64,000 nt of DNA from NCBI GenBank assembly GCA_018136815.1, contig CM030935.1:4760999-4824998 (forward strand). The letters run 5' to 3'. The position numbers and the translations under genes are program-made. The stretch is from Isochrysis galbana. Taxonomy: Eukaryota > Haptophyta > Isochrysidales > Isochrysidaceae. Below the pieces are notes generated by a model. It was not told where the DNA came from. It did not search any database and saw only the letters and a program-made list of their open reading frames with translations. This document shows positions 42,647 to 54,169 of this stretch, piece by piece. Positions within the stretch are counted from its first letter, which is position 1. Every line of letters starts with the position of its first letter.

Positions 42647-43987
42647 GTTTAAAGACATCCCTCGCTCACATGCACGCCCTCGTCCGCGCCTCGCCATCCA
42701 TCGCTTCGTACATGAGCCCACACATGCACATGGCGCACATGCCTCATTGCACACCACCCGTTGCCCGACCCCGCTCTGACCCATGGGGTGAGCATGGCTC
42801 GCGTCTCCGGCGACGAGCGCGGTCAGCCTGCCTTCCTCCGCCATTTCCTTGCCTCTCGCCTCGCCTCCGCCTCGCCAAGCCTCCGCTTTCCACTGCCCCT
42901 CATCCTTTCCCATGAATGACACCCACTCATGTATGTCTGTTCTCTCTCTGTCGTTCTCTCCACCGCTCCTCCTACCTTTGAGGGCTGAGTCCCCTCAGCC
43001 TTGAGCACGCAGGCTGCCTCCTCCTCCTCCTCCTCCTCGTGGTTCGTCGCGATCGATGGTGTGGTGGTGGTCTCGGTCTCTCTCTCTCTCTTTCTCTTTC
43101 CATCCTTTCCCCCGTTCGATACGTTTGTGGCTCTCCAATTTGTTCGACGGTTCGTCTCGTTTGGGTTGTGGTTCTCAAAGATGTCAGCCTTGATTTCGAG
43201 CTCACTTTCAATCCTCTTCTTGTCCTCGTTCTCGTCCGCGTGTTCGTCGTTTGGATCCTCGGTCTTCGGTCGTCAATCCTCATTCTTCTGTTGCGTCGTA
43301 GTTGTGAGCAAAATTCCCCGTTTCGATCGCTTCTGATCATCACCCCTCTCGTTATGGCTAAGGCCACCTTCGTTCAATCATTGATTCTCGTTCAGGCTTC
43401 GGCCATCCGCGTTCTCGTTCTCGATTCTCTCGATTCTCGTTTATTCTTGTTTTGATTTTGCTCTAAGTATGATGCTAGTGAAGGGTGAGGTTTGGCGCTC
43501 GACGTCTCTCGGCTTCTAACTACGTTCCGAGTTCTAGTGCTAGGCCGCGAATGAAATTGTAGGAGGTCTCAACTCTTGTTTGATTCTTTGAGTTCTTCAA
43601 TTCATTCGGTTCATTCTTTCGTTCTTTGTCCGAGTTACCGTTCGTTCGGAGTATGATTGTGTACCCGTAAGTTTCTCAGGAGGGATGTGCGCCCCGAGTG
43701 AGACTTGTCTTTAAACCACGCTGGTTTAACCCGCTGAGTGCGCACACTCTTCGGGGTGAGAAGGCAAGAGGGTCACTTTCACTTATGATTGTTGTGTTTT
43801 CTCGTTTGATTGTTCGTATCGTCAACTCGAGTTTTCTTTGTTTGTATCTCATGGGGACGCCTGTGAGTACATCATTGTGAGCTTGAGTTTGGTGTCCTGT
43901 CTTGTCTCTGTTCGTCGCGTCTTTTCGTGCTTGTTGTGGGCTTGATCACCCTATGACTCGCGTGGGCGCTCGATTTGAGTCGGGGGG

Positions 43988-44330
43988 TGTCGAATCCAGA
44001 GTATCTCTATACTCAAGGCGGATTCGATGCTCAAGAGTGCGAACGATTTTTGTTTTCTGGGCTTGTCTCGATGGTTCGCCGCTCGACAATTGAACACCGA
44101 GGCTTCGCATCGCTCGTCAATTCATTTCTCTCTTTCTTTGTTTGTTTCGAGCGTTTACGTTTGTTTCTCAGTTCATTTATTGAGTGAGTGGTGTTAGTAG
44201 ATTGAGTTTTGTGAGGTGTGGTGGCGTGCGTTGGCGTCATGTAGCGCGTTTCCCTCCCTCTTTCTCTCTCTCTCTCAAGATTGTGCCCCGAATGAGACTT
44301 GCCACGAACAAGCTTCGGCTTGATTCGACA
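43988..44330 (+). repeat. 3' LTR of LTR element 1
   Basis: 343 bp; by eye no difference from the 5' LTR. It follows the G-tract and is followed by the ggggc target duplication. Confidence 0.92.
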
Positions 44331-44945
44331 GGGGCCAAGGCTCTCGAGATTCTTTGTTTCTCTGCCTGCTCGATCTCGCCTCCGGCTTCTGGTGTCTGCC
44401 TATCAAGGAGGAGGACAAACCCATCACGGCGTTCTGTACCCACCGCCAGAAGTATGAGTTCAACTACCTCCCGTTCGGCGTCCAATCCGGCCCTTCCTAC
44501 ATGTGTCGTCTCATGGATGCGGTGCTCCAGGGCCTCGCGTGGGAGATTTGCATGCCGTACCTGGACGACATCGGAATTTGGTCGACAGGTACAGGCAACA
44601 CGCTCGCGGAACGCGTCGACGCCTCCTTCGAGCAGATGCTCCACCGTCTCGATCTAGTCCTCGAGCGTCTCCGTTGGGCCGGTCTCTCATGTAAGGCCTC
44701 CAAGTGCATCTTGTTCGCTATCAAGGGCGAGTACCTAGGGCACGTCGTGTCTCGTCGTGGTCTCGAGATGGACCCCAAGAAAGTCGAGGCGGTACGCTCG
44801 ATCGATCCGCGTCACATCAATTCGCTCGAAAAGGTTCGCTCCTTTCTCGGCCTATGTTCGTACTACCGTCGGTTCATCAAGGGCTTCGCGCACGTCGCGG
44901 CCCCTCTCACCGACCTTACACGTACGGGCGGGGAGTGGCAACTCT

Positions 44946-45300
44946 CCCCTCTGGCGTTAATAACATGTCTTCTTGTTCTTGTCCTGTTTAGGTAAGAGAA
45001 GATGGGGGCACCAGAACCAGGAGGGAAGGGCCGCGGCTCGCCGCGGCCACTCGCCCCGGCGAGGAGTGATTAGCGCTTCTGAGCTCCCTTTCACGAGTGC
45101 CCCCCCCCCTGCGTTGTTTTTACCCGAAAGGGGTTTTCCCCCAGCGTGGACTCGAGGAGAGGACGTGCTGGGGTGCGCGGGGTCGGTGCATGCACTGGGG
45201 GGTAGCACTCGGACACCTGGCTCGTCAGGCATGGCGAGATTCCGGGACGGAAAAGTTGTGTCCGATTAGCTAGTGGGGTTGGCTAGGATATAACAATAAT
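44946..45300 (+). mobile_element. N2 element, copy b, 5'-truncated
   Basis: Matches 54965-55350: GGTAAGAGAAGA, GGGCCGCGGCTCGCCGCGG, TTTTTACCCGAAAGGGGTTT, GGACGTGCTGGGGTGCGC and the tail AAGTTGTGTCC...TTGGCTAGGATATAACA. The 5' half and hairpin are missing. The tail continues into ATTATTTTATTTTATTTT. Confidence 0.75.
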
Positions 45301-45685
<385 letters not shown>

Positions 45686-46008
45686 CCGTGTGGTCGGCGA
45701 GAGGCAGCCGGCGAGTTCGATCGCGCCATTTCATATTTTATTGAGCGCGGAAAATCGAAGGAAACCGAGGGGCCTTCTCGCGTGTTCCTTCACACCCTCA
45801 TCGTACCCTCGCATCCTCTGCTTCACTTCTTTTATATACTCGCACAACTCTCTCCGTTATCTTCCCGATCCCCACCCCATTCCTCCTCCCGCCCTCAAAG
45901 CAATTCTCACTCAACTTTCTTCTCGTATCGCCGCCGAAAAATGCCTGTATTCAAGCCTCCCCCCCCCGACCCTTTCTCTCCCTCCCCCCTTCTCCCCCTC
46001 TCTCTCCC

Positions 46009-49000
46009 ATGTCCACCCCCAGCCTCCGACTGCCCCTCGGCCCCCCCGCGGGCTGCAAGGCGCTCACAGCCGCCATCTGCAGCGCTCCTACCGGAGAGCG
46101 CCTTCTCTCCGCCCTCGCCTTCCAGCCTCTCCCTCCCTCTCCTTCCGAATCCTCCGCTTCGGCCACGAGAGTCTCTCTCTCTTCTTTCCATCTTGCTTCT
46201 GCGGCCTCCTCGCCCGCGTCGAGGCTCGAGCTACCGTCAAGAGAGGCAGTCTCTACCCACCGACTCGCCCTCCGCTCGCTACGCATGCCTCACTCTGTTC
46301 CTCGATGCTGGGAGAGGGCTGAACCCCTGTGTGTCTCAGGCTGTTGGGAGGGAAATGCTTCGGCTGCAGGCTGCCGAGGGGGAAGCTTCGCGCTGGTTGG
46401 CAACGGCAACGCGGTGGAGCGCGTGAGAATCGACAGTGGTCGGCTTGAACTCGACGGATCCTACGAGCTCACGCTCTGCTCCGACCGCACACCGCCGGGC
46501 ATGCCCCGCCGCACGTGGCGGGAGACTGAGGCCGAAGAGGTGTGCGCTCTGGCGACGAGCGGCGCCGGTGAGCTCGTGCTGACTGTGATCAAGCGCGCCG
46601 ACGGCCAGGGCTTCCTCACGGCGTCGGAGCGAGCGAGCGGAGAGGAGATCTGGCGCGCGCCACTCTTCGACGACACCTCACCCGCCGGCGATGCGTTCAT
46701 TGTGCTCCATGTGGCGGCTGTCGCCGCCGCGCGCGACGCGAGCGCCTTTGTGGGCGGCACCGCCTCCCACGGCCGCACGCGCTTCGGCTTCATTGTCAAG
46801 TTTAGCACGGCCGACGGGACACGGCTGTGGCAAACGAGGCCGCCCACCGAGGCCCTCGCCAGCGTGGCGTGCAGCGAAGATGGGGACGTGGTCTACGCGG
46901 CTGGCGGTGATGCGGAGAGCGGCGCCACGCTGTACCGCTTCCGTGGGGCCGATGGAGAGCCGATGTGGAGTGAGGTCTTTGGTGGGTGCGGCGCGTCGGC
47001 GCGCAGCGTCGCGTGCAGCTGCTCGGGCGATGTGGCGTACGTCGTTGCCTCGCCCGGCGCAGACGACGCGGGCACGACCGACGCCGAATGCCTCGTGGCG
47101 TACGTGCTCTTCAAGTGGGCATGCGCCAACCACCGTCGACGCGAGCTCTGGCGGCACGTTCAGAAGCTGCAAGGCGCCATCGTGCACCCAGTGTTGGGCG
47201 TGACGACGAGTTCAGACGGCGGCGTTGCGTTTGTCGCCTGCTCAGCCGGGGCGTTCAGCGCAGAGGGCGGCGGCTCGGAGGACCCAGGCTCGTCGGAGGC
47301 ATCGCACCATCACGCGGCGATGCCCGCTTATGTTCTCAAGCACGAGGGGTGCGGAGGGAGCGAATTATGGCGGCAAGTCTTTGGGTGCGACGGAGCGGCT
47401 GGCGAGGCGGCGCTCGCTCTGGACGCCAACGCGAGCGGGTCTGTGCTGCTCATCGCCTCCGCCGTCGGCGACGTGCGAGCCACCGAGGGCGCCGTGGCTA
47501 ACACCACCACGGCGCACGAATGGCGTGCCCTCTTGCGCGCTATCAACGACTGCGGCGAGGTCACTTGGACGGAGTGGATGGACGCCGGTCCCAACGAGCC
47601 AATAGCGCCCGAGGTTGGAGAGCACACGAGCCCAGATACTCGCCCACTGCTGTGCGTCGCGTGCGACGCAACGGGCTCTCACTTCTATGCTGGTTCGTCT
47701 CACTCGCTCCCCAATGGTGGCGGTCCAAGCGGCGAAGGCGGACTCGCCGCCGTCAGCGGATACCAAGGTCCGGGCGACGCGCCTTCGCAGCGGTGCGCAT
47801 ACACGTGCCCGCTGCCGCTTGGGACCATCCTCTCCGTCGATGCGTCGCCCGACGCGTCGGCCGTTGTGGCGAGCGGGTATCTCACCTCGCTCGAGGGGCG
47901 CTACGGTATCATTGAGGCGTGGGACTGGCAATCGCGCGAAAGCAGGTGGTTCGTCATCGAGCGGTGCGAATGCTGCGCAGCCCATTGCGAATGCGGGCGG
48001 ATCCGCGCCGTCACCTCCGTCTCTATCGACCAGGTGAGCGGCCAGCCTCGAGCCGGGCTTGAGGAGCTGGCCCGCCTCTCCCACCTCCCACTGCCTCCGC
48101 CCCCACCGCCCGATTCGTTGCGAAGGCGCGCGGCCCACACCCCTCCTCATGCCCACAGACCGGAGAAATCTGTGTCGCCGGCTACTCTAGCTCGTCGGCG
48201 CTCGGCCGGCCCTTCTTCGCGAAGCGGAAGATGTGCACGGGCTGCGTCTACGGGTGCCCTGTCTACCTGCCTCCTTGCTGCGGCGCGCCAGCATGCTGCT
48301 CTGACCTCTGCAGTGGCGGCGCGATGTGCGGTCCGACTGCCCTCGTGACGACGGTCCAGGCAGTCGAGTGTCAATCCTCACCTAGCCCGATGTCAGCCGC
48401 TGCCGCCAGGCTGGCCTCACTGGCGGCACTCGCTGCAAGCGCGTTCGGGCGTGCCTCCTCGCCGGCTCTGCATGCCAGCGCCGCGCAAGAGATTGTCCTT
48501 GTGGCCTCGGGCAACGTCGTCTACACCTATGACTTCGCCAATCCCGAGGCGGGCGACGTCGACCCGCGCATCGCCGCCTACCTCAACGCCGACACCAGCA
48601 CCAGTGGAGCCGTCAACGACGCGCCTGGCGTGACGATTTGCGCTGTAGATGCGACGCCCGCATGGCAACCACAAGGGCGGATCTGCTTCGCTCTTGTCGC
48701 GCGAAGCGGGTGCCCGCGCGGCGCTCATGGGAGCACGGCGTCGGGAGCAAGTGCGGCAGGCCAAGACACCTCACCGACGGTGGCGCAGACGCGCAGCTTG
48801 GAGACGCTGCCGCTGCAGCCGCCATCCGAGTATCGGGCGAGCGAGCTCCGCGCGACCGCCGTCTCCACTGCTCTCCTATTATTTGCAGAGCAAGGTGGGG
48901 CGGGCTCGCTCAACTATGCGGCCACCGCCTTTGTCGCCGACGCCGACGGCGCGGTGGAGCAGCCGGGACATGGCGACGTTGCATACGTCGACCTGTGGGT

Positions 49001-49208
49001 GCTCCAGCAGACACTGGCTCGGAACGACAACATGGCCTCCAGAGGCCCGGTCAGTCTGATTCCGGACCAGGTAATGCACCGCAAGACGCCACCAGCTACG
49101 AGGGGGCGTGGCGTGCACGCAATGGACAAGCTGGTGCCGCCGAGCTACCCCGAGCCGTCTGCAGAATATATAGCGCGCAGACGACATATGGACCGTAAGC
49201 CGGACTAG
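46009..49208 (+). CDS. large beta-propeller-like protein, function unknown
   Basis: Exon 1 (46009-48033) and exon 2 (48159-49208) join in phase 0 across a 125-bp GT-AG intron, giving 1,024 aa from the ATG at 46009. Residues ~150-650 contain repeated blade-like units with small residues, aromatic Trp and Gly turns, for example DGDVVYAAGGD, TLYRFRGADGEPMWSEVFGG, DGGVAFVACSAG and SELWRQVFGCDG, resembling PQQ/SBBP-type propellers. A Cys-rich piece (CECCAAHCECG) precedes the intron and another (CTGCVYGCPVYLPPCC) follows it. The N-terminal ~120 residues are low complexity, so the true start may lie further in. No enzyme motif is recognised; ligand or protein binding is inferred from the fold type. 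Confidence 0.72.
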
Positions 49209-49849
49209 GAGAGGGGGGCATCATCATGACCCTCCTACTTGCGCCGAGACCGCTCCACGGCTAACGTCAAGCTGTTGGCGGCCTTGTTCCTCGCTTGCGA
49301 ACCTTCTTCTCTGGACCCAACGATTCATTCATGGCATGAGCGGCGTATGGAATAGTTCTAGCTGCATGCATCATAGCGATGTTGCGTGCCAGATCGACGC
49401 TAGAGAGGGCAGGGGGAGGGGAGGGGCAGATCGAAGTACGCATTACTCAAAGCAGGTGTGGCTGTAGCGCTGTAGCAATTGCATGCTAGATCTAGATCGT
49501 GTCACTTGCGCATTGGGGCCATGCAAAGTGCTAAAGCTCCCGCGCTTCGACTTCGGAAATGGCGAGCTCACGTCGCAATAATAAGAAAAAAAGTCAAAAG
49601 TCAGAAGATTCAGGATGCTAGAAGCTAGAAGACTTTTTAGCGAAGCGAAAAATACGTCTTGAAGCGCAATGACCCAAGGGTCTGGGGCATCACACCACAC
49701 CCCTCGAGACAGCCATGCTTGACTTTAGTGTAGATTTCCACAATGTGAAAAAGGTCACCCACAGACCAAATTCGGACCGGGGGCATCGGCATCGGCCGGA
49801 AAGAATCTTTCTTTGAAAGAAAACCCAAACCAACCGGCCAACCGCAACC
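49209..49849. other. intergenic
   Basis: No gene recognised. Confidence 0.45.
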
Positions 49850-50335
49850 GCACGTGGGTAGAAGTTATACCCCGCGCTCATGCTCATGGGGGGCGTCGGC
49901 CGGGAAAAAACCAACCGACAACCGACCGTGGATAGAAGTTATGCCTCGCTCATGGCTCATGGGGCACGGGCGCCTCCGCCGGGAAAAAAACCATACCCAT
50001 ACCGTATGGTATGCCATACCCATACCGACTACCGACTACGACTGTTACGATTGCGACTACGACTACCGTCTGTGGACCGTGGGTAGAAGTTATACCCCGC
50101 TTATGCTTATGGTGGTCGCGCGGCCAAAAAAAACAAAATAATTGCCCAACCGACCGTGGGTAGAAGTTTTACCCCGCTCATGGGGGGCATCGGCGGGGGG
50201 GGAAAGCAACCGACAACCGACCGTGGACCGTCGGTAGAAGTTATTCATGCGGCGCGGCCGAAAAAACAAAACCATCCCCCCCCCCCGACCGTGGGTAGAA
50301 GTTATACCCCGCTCGCTCATGGTGGCGGCGCGGCT
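49850..50335. repeat. ~75-bp degenerate tandem repeat, CCGTGGGTAGAAGTTATACC type
   Basis: GTAGAAGTT or GATAGAAGTT recurs near 49858, 49932, 50084, 50159, 50233 and 50296, about 75 bp apart with one double step. Each is followed by CCCCGCTCATG-like sequence and a GGCCG(A)n stretch. The double step contains a palindromic ATACCGTATGGTAT-rich insert and short ACTACG repeats. Confidence 0.78.
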
Positions 50336-50379
50336 CTCTCTCTCTCTCTCTTCAAGCGCCCGCCGAGAGAGGGGGGGGG

Positions 50380-50450
50380 GGGGGGAGAGAGAGAGAGAGA
50401 GGGAGAGAGAAGGAGAGAGCGCCGAGAGGCGGGGTGGCGGGGGAAAGAGG

Positions 50451-50519
<69 letters not shown>

Positions 50520-50760
50520 ATTTTGAGAGGGGCGGCGGCAGCAGTGTCTCTCCCTCTTCTTCCTCTCTCTCTCTCTCTCTTCCTTCTGTTTCCTCTTTCT
50601 CCTCTCTCCCGCCTCTCTCCCCTCTCTCTCTCCTCCCTTTCTCTCCCCCGCCCGGCCCCGCGGGGAGAGAGTGGTCTAGAATCCCACGTCCCCTCCTCTC
50701 TCTCTCTCTCCCCTCCCCCTCCCCCCCCTTCCTCCTTCCTCTCCCCCTCTCCCGTCGCTC
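50380..50760. repeat. GA then CT tracts before the octad-repeat gene
   Basis: (GA)n at 50380-50515 is followed by CT-rich tracts to about 50757, ending a few bases before the ATG at 50765. The sequence before the ATG, CGCTCGCAG, could also be a splice acceptor. Confidence 0.9.
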
Positions 50761-50764
50761 GCAG

Positions 50765-53431
50765 ATGGACTCCCTCCTCCCATCCCGCTCCTCCCTCCTC
50801 GAGCAGAAGCTTGCAGCCCTCTCCTTGACTTGTGAGAGTCTCGCTCTGTCCGACGCCGCTCACAGGAAAAGGCTCTCCTCTCAGCAGAGACGGCTGAGCG
50901 AGCTCTCCGAGAGAGCAGAGAGCCGAAGAGCCCTCGCTGCCGCTCTCGCCGCAGAGCTCATTTCCACTCCAGGGGGAGAGGAGAGGCTCGCGAGAGCGAG
51001 CGCGGCAGTTGGGGGAACGAGCGGAGCTGTTGGAGCAGCTGCAGCGCTACTCCGGCCGGAGCTGCTCACCGCGGCAGCCGGGGAAGCCGCCGCGGCCTCC
51101 AAGGATGCAGAGGCGGCGGGGGGCACGCTGGAGGGAGACGCGGCTCGCGCGGGCGCTGCTGGGGCGGAGGGTGCGGCGGTGCGGCGGCATTGGCCTCGCA
51201 GTCCGGGCTGCCTCGCCACTGAGGAGAGGGGGGCAGGCAGAGGAGCGGGGCACGAGGACCGTGGCGCTCCGAGCCGTGACGGCGAGGCTCATGCGGCGGA
51301 TACGACCGCAGAGTCCCACTGGATGGCGCGACTGGAGGCCGAGCTGGCGCCGAGGATCGAGGCGGAGGTGAGAGCGCGGCTCGAGGCTGAGATGGCTGCA
51401 AGGGTTGAGGCTGCGGTGGCGGCGAGGGTGGAGTCCGAGCTGGGCGCGCGCGTCGAGGCTGGTGTGGCGGCACGCGTGGAGGCCGAGCTGGCGGCGCGAG
51501 TCGAAGATGAGGTGGGGGTGAAACTCGAGTCGGCCGTGGCGGCGCGCGTCGAGGCTGAACTGCCTGCGAGGGTGGAGGCCGAGCTGGCTCCGCGGATCGA
51601 GGCTGGCGTGGCGGCGCGCATAGCGGTCGAGCTGCCGGCGAGAGTGGAGGCCGAGCTGAGCTCGCGCGTTGCCGCCGAGCTGCAGGCGAAGATGGAGGCT
51701 GAGCTCGCACTCCGGGTCGAGGCCGGCGTTGCGGCCCGTGTCGAGGCGGAGCTCCCGGCAAGAGTGGCGGGCGCGGTATCGGCCCGCATCGAGGCGGAAA
51801 TGCCGGCGAGGGTTGAGGCCGAGGCGGGGCGCCAAGTCCGGGTCGAAGTCGAGCGGGAGCGGGCTGCCGCTGCGGCGGCAATGGCGGCGGCCGAGGCGAG
51901 GCTGATGGCTGCATCCGCAGAGGCAAGGGCGGCACGAGAGCAGGCGGAAGCGAGAACTCATTGCTCCGCCCATCGGGTGGGGACGGTTGTCTATGGGGTT
52001 GCGCATGCCGTGGCCGAGCCCGCGTGTGACGGCGATGACGACGATGAAATCGTCGACGCCCACGACCCTAGCGCTGAAGCCCGCCATCGGGATGCGGCGG
52101 CGGCGGTCCCGCCCCGGCACGAGATGGGAGCGCTCGATCAGGCTGAGGCTCGGGCTCAGACCGCATCCGTGGTGCGGTCGGGGGAGTTGGACGGATGCGC
52201 GCGACTGGGTGCACGCTCCCCCAAGCCCAGATCGAGATCCGACGAGCTGGAGCGGAGGCACGCCGAGCTTGAGGCGTGGGCACTTGAGCTGAGGACGTGC
52301 GCATCGGACCTCGACAACAGGGCGCGCCGGCTCGACGTGGACTCCGCCGCGCTCGAGGCGCGAGCGCGTGAGCTTGACGCGAAGGAGCACGAGACGGGCT
52401 CCGGCCCGGCATGCGCGAGGCGTCAGGTGGAGGAACTCGAGGATGCACTCAGCGCTTCAAAGCGAGAGGCAGCCAATTGGACGGGGGAGAGGCAGCGGCT
52501 CATGCTTGCGATGGGCGGGATAGAGCACACCGTGTGCGCAATCCTCGGCGCCGAGCTGCGGGAGTGCGAAGACAGCTTGCGAGACGGCCGCAGCGCCACG
52601 GCTGCAAAGGTTGCGGCAGTCGAGGCTGCGCTGGCCGCAGAGCGTGCCGCTCATGCGGCCGCGCGCGCCTCCTTTGGCGAGGCGATCGCCGCAGAGCGCG
52701 AGGAGAGGCAGATGGAGCTCGCAGGCGCCGAGGCCCTCTTCTCGGAGCGCCTGGCGGCACAGCGTCTGCAGCACGAGGTGGCCTTGCAAAAGAAGGGTGC
52801 CGCGATGCAGGCGCTCTGGGAGCGGCAGACGACGGCGTTGAAGGAGAAGGAGGAGGAGCAGCGTCGGACCATCAGCGCGCTCAAGCAGGAGATGTGGGCC
52901 GCCCAGACGCGCGCACTCCACGAGAAGGACGAGGAGATGGCTCGTGTGCTGAGGGAGGCGAGACGCGACCACGAGGAGGAGCTTGCGAGGATCAAGGGCA
53001 GCACCATGGCGCCAGGCGCTCTCTTCAACGACGCTGCCCTGTCGCAGTCGCCACATCGGGCGCAAGCTGGCCCCCCGCCACCTCCCCCGGTGCGGGAGCC
53101 GTCGTCGCCGCCTTCTCCGACGAGGCTTGCCTCGGCCGCGATGAGAAGTACGCCCGTGCTCGTCGAAGATGAACATCCGTCCGGCAAGGATGAGGAACGG
53201 TGGCGTCGGGAGCAGGCCGACAAACAAATGGAGAGAGAATTTGAGGAGATGCAGCGGCGCGAACTCGAGGAGGAGCTCCACTCGCTGCAGTTGCACCGGG
53301 CCGTACCGACAGTCGCGAGCCCAGTGGCTCTGTCGGCACCCCTTTCCACTGCGTTGCCTCCGCCGCCCGATCCGCCGTTTTGGGAGCACGTCGAAGTGGA
53401 GGGTCTACCGCCCGGGGTCGTGGACGACTGA
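50765..53431 (+). CDS. octad-repeat coiled-coil-like protein
   Basis: The frame is open well upstream, but only into GA/CT repeat, so I start at the ATG of MDSLLPSRSS: 888 aa. Residues ~10-60 form a Leu/Arg-rich helix. Residues 189-364 are 22 consecutive 8-residue units of the form RVEAELAA (51329-51856), followed by a long Glu/Ala/Arg-rich helical region with further coiled-coil character (about 365-770). A Pro-rich segment (PPPPPPVREPSSPP) precedes a final helix (RWRREQADKQMEREFEEMQRR) and a Pro-rich tail ending GLPPGVVDD. No known family recognised. It is probably a filament or scaffold-type protein, which is inference from composition only. Confidence 0.7.
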   Translation: MDSLLPSRSSLLEQKLAALSLTCESLALSDAAHRKRLSSQQRRLSELSERAESRRALAAALAAELISTPGGEERLARASAAVGGTSGAVGAAAALLRPELLTAAAGEAAAASKDAEAAGGTLEGDAARAGAAGAEGAAVRRHWPRSPGCLATEERGAGRGAGHEDRGAPSRDGEAHAADTTAESHWMARLEAELAPRIEAEVRARLEAEMAARVEAAVAARVESELGARVEAGVAARVEAELAARVEDEVGVKLESAVAARVEAELPARVEAELAPRIEAGVAARIAVELPARVEAELSSRVAAELQAKMEAELALRVEAGVAARVEAELPARVAGAVSARIEAEMPARVEAEAGRQVRVEVERERAAAAAAMAAAEARLMAASAEARAAREQAEARTHCSAHRVGTVVYGVAHAVAEPACDGDDDDEIVDAHDPSAEARHRDAAAAVPPRHEMGALDQAEARAQTASVVRSGELDGCARLGARSPKPRSRSDELERRHAELEAWALELRTCASDLDNRARRLDVDSAALEARARELDAKEHETGSGPACARRQVEELEDALSASKREAANWTGERQRLMLAMGGIEHTVCAILGAELRECEDSLRDGRSATAAKVAAVEAALAAERAAHAAARASFGEAIAAEREERQMELAGAEALFSERLAAQRLQHEVALQKKGAAMQALWERQTTALKEKEEEQRRTISALKQEMWAAQTRALHEKDEEMARVLREARRDHEEELARIKGSTMAPGALFNDAALSQSPHRAQAGPPPPPPVREPSSPPSPTRLASAAMRSTPVLVEDEHPSGKDEERWRREQADKQMEREFEEMQRRELEEELHSLQLHRAVPTVASPVALSAPLSTALPPPPDPPFWEHVEVEGLPPGVVDD
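51329..51856 (+). repeat. 24-bp coding minisatellite, 22 units
   Basis: Each 24-bp unit encodes R-[VIL]-E-A-[EGA]-[LVM]-x-A. Units vary at synonymous and conservative sites, so the array is old or under selection for the peptide rather than a recent expansion. Confidence 0.88.
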
Positions 53432-54169
53432 TTGGGGGCGTGAGTTCAGCCGGCCGGCCAAACCGGCGCCATAAGTATCTGTGTTGTTCTCGTCGAGCTC
53501 TTAGCCTTCGGTTGTAGTCACACGATGATGGCATTGGTGGGAAACGCCCTTCGTTTCAGTCTCAACCAGGCGGTAGGGTGGAGGGTATGCCTCTTTTGCT
53601 GTGTGTTCTCCCTTGTGCGGGCTGTATTGAAGGCCGATCACGACACGCCTATGTTCTACACCATTCCTGTGCACGGTACAGCCGCCGTACAAACGCGGCA
53701 TACTCTCAGCCCGCAGCGATGTCCGCTGCTTGCCTCATTTGATGTAGGCGCCGACGCGATGGCTACCACGCTGATGTTGACGCGCTTGACTGCACTCTTG
53801 TGCTTGTGCTATCATACGCGCGCTATCTAACGCCAACACGCTCTCTATGGCGTGGCCGCGGCCCGCGCCCTCGTAGTCTATTGTCAACGCATGCTCAAGC
53901 TGCACGCGACCGAACGGCGACCGTGCGCGGCTAGTCTGGCCGGTAAGTGGTAAGTGGCTGATGAAGGTCTAGGTATAAAGAGGCGCTGAACACTATGACA
54001 TGTTGCTCGACACATGGCTATTGCTTGCCTGATGTTGTCGTGGATGATGCCCATGCCCTTGTGGCACATACTTATGGAGCCGCGCGGCCACATGCATATT
54101 TACTATCGCTGATTAGTAATAGTAATAGTAAAGCTTATTGCGTAGCTATTATTAGCTAGTGTAGTGCAC
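53432..54169. other. intergenic
   Basis: No gene recognised. AT-richer near 54100-54160 with short TAGTAA repeats. Confidence 0.45.

Larger units (their letters stand above)
42304..44330 (+). mobile_element. LTR element 1: non-autonomous, recent, 5-bp TSD ggggc
   Basis: Two 343-bp LTRs (42304-42646, 43988-44330) that I read as identical begin TGTCGAATC and end GATTCGACA. ggggc flanks the element at 42299-42303 and 44331-44335. A G-rich tract (GTCGGGGGG) precedes the 3' LTR as the likely polypurine tract. The 1,341-bp interior starts GTTTAAAGACATCCC and holds no gag or pol; its frames are short. This is a TRIM/LARD-like element that must use another element's proteins. Confidence 0.93.
41575..44945 (+). 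pseudogene. Ty3/gypsy reverse transcriptase, split by an LTR element
   Basis: Before the split: protease-RT linker and RT N-terminus (LLARHIEAFALDP, AAGIIRKSNSPWASRVVLV, VRFCVDYRDTN, LTVEAIDRLSRG). After it: LLDLASGFWCLPIKEEDKP, FNYLPFGVQSGPSYMCRLMD, the YLDD active site in CMPYLDDIGIWS, and SFLGLCSYYRRFIKG. Removing 42304-44330 plus one ggggc joins the two in frame. A frameshift near 41940 and loss of RNase H and integrase (an N2 fragment starts at about 44946) make it dead. No LTRs for it are seen. Confidence 0.88.

Noticed and set aside
46678-48156. Long minus-strand frames opposite the propeller gene (also 28315-29787 opposite tubulin)
   Set aside because: Shadow frames produced by strong GC bias at third codon positions; the plus-strand proteins have family features.
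49880-50335. CRISPR-like array of ~75-bp spaced repeats
   Set aside because: Repeats are degenerate, spacers are related to each other and the contig is eukaryotic; it is an ordinary tandem repeat.
50156-50764. N-terminal 203 codons of the long frame before the octad-repeat protein
   Set aside because: They translate the 75-bp tandem repeat and GA/CT tracts; the ATG at 50765 is a better start.
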